Origin: Sandaracinaceae bacterium
Lineage (GTDB): Bacteria; Myxococcota_A; Polyangia; Polyangiales; Sandaracinaceae
NCBI GenBank assembly: GCA_025056955.1
Contig: JANWYL010000159.1
Location: 1 to 7,265 of the forward strand
Length of the DNA: 7,265 bases
Direction: 5' to 3'
Under the pieces are notes generated by a model. It saw only the letters and a program-made list of their open reading frames with translations, was not told the origin of the DNA and searched no databases. A program made the translations under genes and the position numbers. This document shows, piece after piece, positions 1 to 4,738 of the stretch; positions within the stretch are counted from its first letter, which is position 1, and the number at the start of each line of letters is the position of its first letter.

Positions 1-894
1 CTAGCCGCAAGATGCTTGGAAGATGGAGTTGCCCGTCTCGGGATGCCACCCTTTGGCGATCCAATAGCCGTCCAAGCGCTTGGACATGATCGAATGCACG
101 TGTTCGACAAGCTCGGGAATTGCAGTGTCTGGGAGGCCTTTCGTTGAAACAGGCGCATCGCAGTAAACGGTGACCTCATGCCCTGGTCTGATGATCCAAG
201 AGCCCTTGCGCATGACTTCGAATGCGCCTGTCACTGTGGTGGGCACAATCGAGAGCCCGAGATCGCGGGCAATGAAGAAAACGCCCTTTCGGAAGGGCCT
301 CAGGCGCCCTGTCAAGGTTCGATGGCCTTCGGGGAAGGCGAGGATCGAATGCCCTTTTTCGACTTCCTTACGAATGCGGGCAAGGATTTCAGGAGTCTGC
401 CCCTGCGCGCCAGGCCGCACAGGAATCGTGCCACGGGCCCGCATGAACCAACCGTAAAATGGAATCCGAAAGTGGCTTTCGAGTTCGATTCCCTGCTTGA
501 AGTGGGGTGTGGCGTTGTACATCCACACGTGATCGAGGTGGTTGGTGTGGTTTTGAACAAAGAGGTAGGGGGTGCTTGGGTCGACGGCTGGATCAACCAC
601 CGCTCGCCAACGCGTGCCAGTCAGGCGGATTTGGGTGCGACAGTACCAGCGGTTGAGCCACTCGATGCGGTCTGCCCCGAGGAGAGCAGAAAGAACTCCC
701 ATTAGGGGGAGGGTGAAAGCAAGATATGAGAGGCCAACCGTCCAAAGACCAATTGAAACCAACTGCTCACCCAAGGTGGCTTCTTTGAAGGAAGCAGCAG
801 GAAGCCCGTAAACATTGCTTGGGTGTTCGCAGGTTTGTTGCTTGGTGTTGATGGAAATGGTGGCAGGCATAGGCATCGCTAAATTTTTGTTCAC
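1..894 (-). CDS. PlsC-type lysophospholipid acyltransferase
   Basis: A complete glycerolipid acyltransferase of about 297 residues, ending with TAG at the very edge of the window. Counting from an upstream in-frame TTG at 903, the motifs are: block I NHTNHLD (118-124, an HX4D catalytic pair His119/Asp124), block II GTIPVRPG (158-165), block III FPEGHRT (190-196, where the common form is FPEGTRS), and block IV IVPTTVTGA (219-227). A hydrophobic stretch around 48-76 should anchor it in the membrane, preceded by an unusual polar leader of about 45 residues. The family acylates lysophosphatidate or related lysolipids using acyl-CoA or acyl-ACP, which suits the ligases and the ACP upstream. The start is uncertain: GTG 894 overlaps the kinase stop as GTGA but has no good Shine-Dalgarno site, TTG 903 and ATG 876 or 870 are also in frame, and none has a clear ribosome site. 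Reinitiation after the kinase would explain this. Confidence 0.94.
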   Translation of the reverse strand: MNKNLAMPMPATISINTKQQTCEHPSNVYGLPAASFKEATLGEQLVSIGLWTVGLSYLAFTLPLMGVLSALLGADRIEWLNRWYCRTQIRLTGTRWRAVVDPAVDPSTPYLFVQNHTNHLDHVWMYNATPHFKQGIELESHFRIPFYGWFMRARGTIPVRPGAQGQTPEILARIRKEVEKGHSILAFPEGHRTLTGRLRPFRKGVFFIARDLGLSIVPTTVTGAFEVMRKGSWIIRPGHEVTVYCDAPVSTKGLPDTAIPELVEHVHSIMSKRLDGYWIAKGWHPETGNSIFQASCG

Positions 895-1811
895 ACGAAC
901 CAATCGATGGCATGGTGCCTCACCTCGATGCGGCTTATCGAGAGGTGAAGGATCTCACCATCAATCATGCACGGAATGATGGGAGTGGCTGGTTCAAAAC
1001 TCACCCACTGAGCGCGGCGTTGCTCAACCTGTGGGTTAAGCGTGTGAAGGCCGAAGAAAATGCCAGGGAAACTCGCAATCCAAGCGAGGCGAGGCATGGG
1101 TCCAATTCGGATGATATCGAGTTCACCGTCGTTGACAACAGCGCGCGGCGCCATCCGCATACCTCCCCCAGTTGAGGTGCTGTTACAGAAGGCAAGGAGA
1201 AGGAAGGGGCGCTCGTCTCTGGGTGTGCAATTCGTTGTGAAAGGGAGAACCAGTGGGTGAAGGCGCATGGTCTCTTCAACCACGGCCACCACATAGCCAA
1301 GGCGCCCAAGGCTTTTGTATTTCTCGTTTGTCAATGCACCAGCTTGAGCAGCAAAGCCAAGCCCCACCAGGTTGTAAGAAAAAATGGTGCCGCCAGAGTG
1401 GGTGATTTGCAAAAGATCAACTGGGTGTTTGTTGGCCTTGGGAAAGTGTTTGACAGCTTCTTTGGCGTTTCTGATTCCGAAGTCCCTCAAAAAAGAGTTT
1501 CCCGTACCCAAGGGAATGGCTGCAAAAAATAATCGAACACCTTCAGGAGCAAGTGCGAGGGCACCGTTGATCACTTCGTGAGCAGTGCCATCACCACCGA
1601 TCGCAAGAAAAGCACGGACACCTTGGGAGGCGGCTGTGGATGCGATTGTGTAAGCATCGCCGGGCCCTTTGCTGTAGACCGCCTCAAGGCGCACCCCTTC
1701 CCGCCTAAGCTCTTCGAGCAGTTGTGGTGCCAAACGCCTGGCCCGCCCTGCTCCAGCCTCAGGATTGATGATGGCCAGCCACTCGAATTCCATCACGGCG
1801 CGATTGCCCAT
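891..1811 (-). CDS. Diacylglycerol kinase / LCB5-type lipid kinase
   Basis: A complete kinase of about 306 residues from ATG 1811, the usual size of the bacterial DgkB/YegS/BmrU group (COG1597). These enzymes transfer the gamma-phosphate of ATP to a lipid hydroxyl at the inner membrane face; substrates include diacylglycerol and, in relatives, sphingoid bases or ceramides. Counting from ATG 1811, visible features are the N-terminal IINPEAGAGRAR strand-loop (about 14-25), the nucleotide-binding GGDGT (about 72-76), IPLGTGNSFLRDFG (about 99-112), a GGGMRMAP block (about 215-222) followed by NDGELDI, and the C-terminal IDGE (about 283-286), which is typical of the catalytic C-terminal domain. 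No membrane span is seen. It overlaps the second ligase upstream, and its TGA overlaps the candidate GTG start of the acyltransferase. Alternative starts are GTG 1829, GTG 1817 and ATG 1793. Which lipid is phosphorylated cannot be told from the sequence. Confidence 0.93.
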   Translation of the reverse strand: MGNRAVMEFEWLAIINPEAGAGRARRLAPQLLEELRREGVRLEAVYSKGPGDAYTIASTAASQGVRAFLAIGGDGTAHEVINGALALAPEGVRLFFAAIPLGTGNSFLRDFGIRNAKEAVKHFPKANKHPVDLLQITHSGGTIFSYNLVGLGFAAQAGALTNEKYKSLGRLGYVVAVVEETMRLHPLVLPFTTNCTPRDERPFLLLAFCNSTSTGGGMRMAPRAVVNDGELDIIRIGPMPRLAWIASFPGIFFGLHTLNPQVEQRRAQWVSFEPATPIIPCMIDGEILHLSISRIEVRHHAIDWFV

Positions 1812-3633
1812 TTTCACTTGCCCTCGCACTCCTCAATTCGCTGAAAGCACATGGTGAGGAGGAGGTGGTGATGAGTGGCATCCAGCCACTGCCTCCGGGC
1901 TCGACCCTTTCTCTAAGCGCTTGGGCCAAGGGCTCACGCTTGATTTTGAGCGATGCAGTGCGCGGAAAAGGATCCCGCCAAAGCACAAAGGCTTGAATTC
2001 GCTTATGTTCCGGCAAATTGCGGTTACGCATCGCAAGCTCCGATCGGAGGTGTTCTGGCTCAAGCCGTGAGCGGACCACGGCAAAGAGCACTTCTTGGGT
2101 GAGGTGATGGCGGCGAGGCCAGACATAACCCGATGCGAAGACACAAAGCTCATCGACTTGGGGGATGCCCTCGAAGGCTTTTTCGATGTCTTCGGGGTAG
2201 ACGTTCTTCCCACCCGGCGTGACGATCATGTTCTTGATGCGCCCAACGAGATGGAGGTGGTGACTGGCATCGAGCCATCCGAGGTCTCCTGTTCGCAACC
2301 AGCCGTCCTCGGTGATTGTGGCCTGCGTGAGCTCAGGATCATCGAGGTAGCCAGACATGAGCGTTGGGCCTCTGATCCACACCTCGCCCACTCCATCCTC
2401 ATCCAACCGGGTCCCAGAAAGGGGAGCAATCCGCACTTCGATGCCTGGGAGAGGGCGTCCCACTGAGTCGGCCCGAAATGGATGCATGTCTTGAAGAGTA
2501 GCAACGGTGCAACATTCGGTGAGCCCGTAGCCAATCACAACGGGGAGACCGAGTGCATAGAAGCGTTCTGCTCGTCTAGGATCCACAAATGCACCACCCG
2601 CAAAAATGATCTCAAGGTGATCACCCAGCGCGCGCTTGAGGGGAGCGATGGTGGGTGAAGAAGGTGAGATCCCAAGCAAGCGGTTGAATTGGGCGATCCC
2701 ATCCACCAAGGTGCGCTGCCACTTGGGGCGCTTGTTTAGTTCTTCATCAAAACTTCGCTCGATTGCTTCGAGAAGCGCGGGCACGAAAGCAGTGTGGGTG
2801 ATCGCGTGTTCCCTCAGGGTGGAAAGAATGAACTCTGGTCGGAGCGTTCTTTGGTGCACGACCGAGGCCCCGCATGCCAGTGGGCCGATGAAACCAACCA
2901 TGAAGTCAATTGCATGGTTGGTTGGGAGGATCGAGAGCACCCGATGACCCGGACGCAAAGGGTACAGTGCCATCAGGGCTTCGAGTTGGGAAAGGTAAGC
3001 CCCGTGGGAGAGCATGCACCCTTTGGGGCGGCCTCCTGTGCCAGAGGAGTAGACGATCGTGGCGATGTCAGAGCGCTTGCGCGCTGCGAGGGGAGGCATG
3101 GGGGCTTCTGGCAGGGTATCCCACACGAAAAGCTCGGGGCCGGCTTCCCCGGCTTCGCCGTCGACGAGAAGGGTGGGCAGGGGGGGGCGGGATTTCCAGC
3201 GCCGCAAAAGTGGCTTTTCAGTGATGAGAAGCTCAACCTGGGCGTGGGCCAGAAGCTCGCTTTGTTCCTCTGGGGCCAGTTTGGGATCGATGGGAACGAG
3301 GATGCCGCCGCAGCGGAAGACTGCAGAAGCAGCAATCAGCCAGCGGCTTTGGTTGCTGAGCACAATGCCAATCCGCGGCCCACGGAGCTTGCCTCCTTTG
3401 GCTGCGCTTGGGAGACCAGGATGGGGTGGCACTTCGGTCGTCCGTTCCCACGAAAGATCGAGGCGGCAGAGCCAGCTCGCGACGCGGGCCGCTTCTCGCT
3501 GCATGTCTTCATAGCTCAACCGGCGGCTTTCTGTTCCTCGATCGAGCTCAAGCAATGCCAGGGCTTTCTTCCATCGGAACCAGGCATCCGAAAGGAGCTC
3601 GCCCAAAGACTGATAGCGCGCCGCCTCAAGCAT
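1759..3633 (-). CDS. AMP-dependent acyl ligase (second of two), next to the ACP
   Basis: A 624-residue adenylate-forming enzyme, related to but clearly distinct from the first ligase. Motifs in order: A3 YSSGTGGRPKGCMLSH (195-210), GGAFVDPRRAERF strand and helix (346-358), A5 YGLTE (369-373), GEVWIRGP (416-423), A7 GWLRTGDLGWLD (444-455), A8 GRIKNMIVTPGGKNVYPEDIE (464-484), and the C-terminal lysine in TASLKIKR (Lys563 likely catalytic). This predicts acyl-AMP formation and transfer to a thiol. The 8-base overlap with the ACP gene makes acyl-ACP synthetase activity a reasonable alternative to acyl-CoA synthetase. Two oddities stand out. Residues about 64-86 form a proline-, glycine- and lysine-rich insert between a helix and the GPRIGIVLSN strand. 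The last 45 or so residues do not look like family sequence, and the gene end runs 53 bases (from ATG 1811) into the lipid kinase gene. The acyl specificity is unknown. Confidence 0.93.
   Translation of the reverse strand: MLEAARYQSLGELLSDAWFRWKKALALLELDRGTESRRLSYEDMQREAARVASWLCRLDLSWERTTEVPPHPGLPSAAKGGKLRGPRIGIVLSNQSRWLIAASAVFRCGGILVPIDPKLAPEEQSELLAHAQVELLITEKPLLRRWKSRPPLPTLLVDGEAGEAGPELFVWDTLPEAPMPPLAARKRSDIATIVYSSGTGGRPKGCMLSHGAYLSQLEALMALYPLRPGHRVLSILPTNHAIDFMVGFIGPLACGASVVHQRTLRPEFILSTLREHAITHTAFVPALLEAIERSFDEELNKRPKWQRTLVDGIAQFNRLLGISPSSPTIAPLKRALGDHLEIIFAGGAFVDPRRAERFYALGLPVVIGYGLTECCTVATLQDMHPFRADSVGRPLPGIEVRIAPLSGTRLDEDGVGEVWIRGPTLMSGYLDDPELTQATITEDGWLRTGDLGWLDASHHLHLVGRIKNMIVTPGGKNVYPEDIEKAFEGIPQVDELCVFASGYVWPRRHHLTQEVLFAVVRSRLEPEHLRSELAMRNRNLPEHKRIQAFVLWRDPFPRTASLKIKREPLAQALRERVEPGGSGWMPLITTSSSPCAFSELRSARASENGQSRRDGIRVAGHHQS
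1821..1825 (-). promoter_or_regulatory. Candidate ribosome binding site of the lipid kinase
   Basis: GAGGG, nine bases before ATG 1811. A second purine-rich block, TGAGGAG at 1835-1829, is too close to GTG 1829 and rather far from GTG 1817 or ATG 1811. ATG 1811 therefore looks the best supported start, but the choice is not certain. Confidence 0.45.
1829..1861 (-). repeat. Hairpin covering the purine-rich block before the lipid kinase
   Basis: In the mRNA, CTCCTCA (from 1861 to 1855) is the exact complement of TGAGGAG (from 1835 to 1829), with a 19-base loop. The TGAGGAG block is a Shine-Dalgarno-like sequence at the start of the lipid kinase gene. A ribosome translating the end of the second ligase would unwind it. 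Functional use is inferred. Confidence 0.4.
2892..2923. repeat. Perfect 11-bp inverted repeat inside the second ligase
   Basis: AACCAACCATG (2892-2902) and CATGGTTGGTT (2913-2923) are exact reverse complements separated by ten bases, so a hairpin could form in the mRNA. It lies in the codons for the NHAIDFMVGF region of the ligase, downstream of A3. No U-run follows, so it does not look like an intrinsic terminator. A role is not shown and chance is possible. Confidence 0.5.
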
Positions 3634-3874
3634 GCTTGACCCTCCGCGATATCACCTCGGCCAAGCCTGCAAAAGTGCGCACATCCTGCACTTCGTAGTC
3701 TGGAATTTCAACACCAAATTCGCTTTCAAGCGCCGAGAGCAAGCGCATGGCTTCGACGCTATCGATGTCGAGGGCTTCAAAAAAATCCTGCTCGGGGCGA
3801 AGCAACTCCCGAGAACACCCAAAACGCCGCGCGGCAAGCTCAAGCAAGCGCTCTGTGATCGCTTCATGCTTCAT
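3626..3874 (-). CDS. Acyl carrier protein
   Basis: A complete 82-residue stand-alone carrier protein, matching the 75-85 residues usual for ACPs. The attachment site is DIDSVEAM (36-43), with Ser39 the expected 4'-phosphopantetheine site. Valine replaces the leucine of the classical DSL motif, as is common in specialised ACPs. The rest follows the four-helix pattern: acidic helix II (SVEAMRLLSALESEFGVEIPD, split around residue 50), then a DVRTFAGLAEVI helix IV motif. Its ATG overlaps the crotonase stop as ATGA, and its own stop overlaps the start of the second ligase by eight bases. No fatty-acid synthase genes (fabD/F/G) are nearby, so it is probably a pathway-specific carrier rather than the housekeeping AcpP. 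The second ligase is the leading candidate to load it, or the crotonase and acyltransferase to use its cargo; both are inferences. Confidence 0.95.
   Translation of the reverse strand: MKHEAITERLLELAARRFGCSRELLRPEQDFFEALDIDSVEAMRLLSALESEFGVEIPDYEVQDVRTFAGLAEVISRRVKHA
3641..3645 (-). promoter_or_regulatory. Ribosome binding site of the second acyl ligase
   Basis: GGAGG, seven bases before ATG 3633 and inside the 3' end of the ACP gene. It is the strongest Shine-Dalgarno match in the window and fixes this start firmly. Confidence 0.75.
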
Positions 3875-4728
3875 GGGAGACTCTCCTTGAAAGCTTGAGG
3901 GGGTGGGGGTAGGTAGGGCATGGGGTCTTCGGAGTGCACAAAGTGCTCAAGCGCTTTTTGCACCCAAGGCGTGATGAAACGCTCGAGAAAGATTTCTTGC
4001 TCTTTTGCGAGCATGGCCTCCGGAACTTCTTTGATAAAGCGCTTGGCGGCTTGAAAAGCGCCGCCATCGAAGCGAAGGGCTTGCTCGGCCATTCGGCGAG
4101 CGATGGCAAGTCCCTCCTTTTCGTTGGCAAGATGTGCGACCAGGCCAAGCGCATGGGCCCGCTCAGCCCCAATCGAACGGCCAGTGAACACGAGATCCCG
4201 GACGATGGCATTTCCGACTTCGCGCAGAAGCCGCGGAATGCCTCCAAAACCAGGGACAAGGCCAAGGCGCAGCTCCGGGAACGCAAAGCGCGCGCTTCGT
4301 TCGGCGACGATGATGTCGTGCGCGAGGGCCAGCTCGAAGCCGCCGCCAAAGACAAAGCCATGGACCATTGCGATGGTGAGAAAAGGCGCCTGGTCAATCG
4401 CATTCATCACTGCATGGATGCGTCTCAGAAAACGACCCACCTCAGCTTGACGTTCTTTTTCGCTCACCCCTTGGGCGATCGCTTGCGCGTTTTCGGCATA
4501 AAGCTCTCGGAGATCGGCTCCTGCGCAAAAACCTCGCTCCACAAGCGAATGGGTGATCATCGCGCGGATGGGATGGCGCTCGAAGGTGCCCCTTTCGCAA
4601 AAAGAAGCCACTTTTTCCAGGGCCTCAAGCATTGAGCGGCCGATTTCATTGCATGGCTCTTTGGCAAGCTGGACTTCCAAAACCCCTTCTTTGAACTCCA
4701 AGTTGATGAGTGCTTTTCCCTCTGCCAT
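3871..4728 (-). CDS. Enoyl-CoA hydratase/isomerase family protein (crotonase fold)
   Basis: A complete 285-residue crotonase, slightly longer than the typical 255-270. Numbered from ATG 4728, the first oxyanion-hole segment is RGFCAGADL (about 65-73) and the second is HGFVFGGGFELALAHD (about 123-138). The glutamate in GGGFE (about 132) and the one in FPELRLG (about 152) occupy the positions of the two catalytic glutamates of rat mitochondrial enoyl-CoA hydratase, so hydratase or dehydratase chemistry on an enoyl thioester is plausible. The following LGLVPGFGGIPRL matches the usual GTIPGAGGTQRL-type segment. The C-terminus is a helical region and a proline-rich end (PYLPPPPQ). No thiolase, hydroxyacyl-CoA dehydrogenase or acyl-CoA dehydrogenase is nearby. 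The direct downstream neighbour is an ACP, which starts inside the stop codon of this gene (ATGA), so an ACP-bound substrate is possible. The real substrate is unknown. Confidence 0.94.
   Translation of the reverse strand: MAEGKALINLEFKEGVLEVQLAKEPCNEIGRSMLEALEKVASFCERGTFERHPIRAMITHSLVERGFCAGADLRELYAENAQAIAQGVSEKERQAEVGRFLRRIHAVMNAIDQAPFLTIAMVHGFVFGGGFELALAHDIIVAERSARFAFPELRLGLVPGFGGIPRLLREVGNAIVRDLVFTGRSIGAERAHALGLVAHLANEKEGLAIARRMAEQALRFDGGAFQAAKRFIKEVPEAMLAKEQEIFLERFITPWVQKALEHFVHSEDPMPYLPPPPQAFKESLP
3883..3888 (-). promoter_or_regulatory. Ribosome binding site of the ACP, in a small hairpin
   Basis: AAGGAG lies eight bases before ATG 3874, inside the last codons of the crotonase gene. 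Its GGAG (3886-3883) can pair with CTCC (3879-3876) across a three-base loop. A ribosome completing the crotonase would open this weak hairpin, which fits translational coupling. Confidence 0.65.
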
Positions 4729-4732
4729 TTCA

Positions 4733-4738
4733 CACCTC
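4733..4738 (-). promoter_or_regulatory. Ribosome binding site of the crotonase, overlapping the ligase stop
   Basis: GAGGTG, six bases between GAGG and ATG 4728, shares bases with the preceding TGA stop (TTGAGGTG). This supports ATG 4728 rather than the in-frame TTG at 4740, and suggests that ribosomes finishing the ligase restart on the crotonase. Confidence 0.7.

Noticed and set aside
2281..2320. Apparent DNA repeat with the region near 5165-5190.
   Set aside because: Both encode the conserved TEDGW..TGD segment of the two paralogous ligases. The similarity is protein homology rather than a repeat element.
2794..3639. Long open frame on the plus strand (281 codons) opposite the second ligase.
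   Set aside because: It mirrors a gene with unambiguous ligase motifs, has a composition rich in Gly, Ala, Arg and Cys with no recognisable domain, and lacks a convincing ribosome site. It is best explained as a shadow frame.
4475..4482. GCGATCGC octamer, the cyanobacterial HIP1 palindrome.
   Set aside because: I noticed only one copy in 7.3 kb, whereas HIP1-rich genomes carry it far more densely. Not evidence of a cyanobacterial host.
3934..4635. Plus-strand open frame of 233 codons opposite the crotonase.
   Set aside because: It lies wholly antisense to a crotonase with complete active-site motifs and shows no domain of its own.
3871..4728. Crotonase as an RpfF-type diffusible signal factor synthase, with a ligase as RpfB-like partner.
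   Set aside because: The segment after the second glutamate (LGLVPGFGGIPRL) is that of ordinary hydratases, whereas RpfF has a divergent version here. The two-component genes rpfC/rpfG are not in the window. It stays possible only as a remote alternative.
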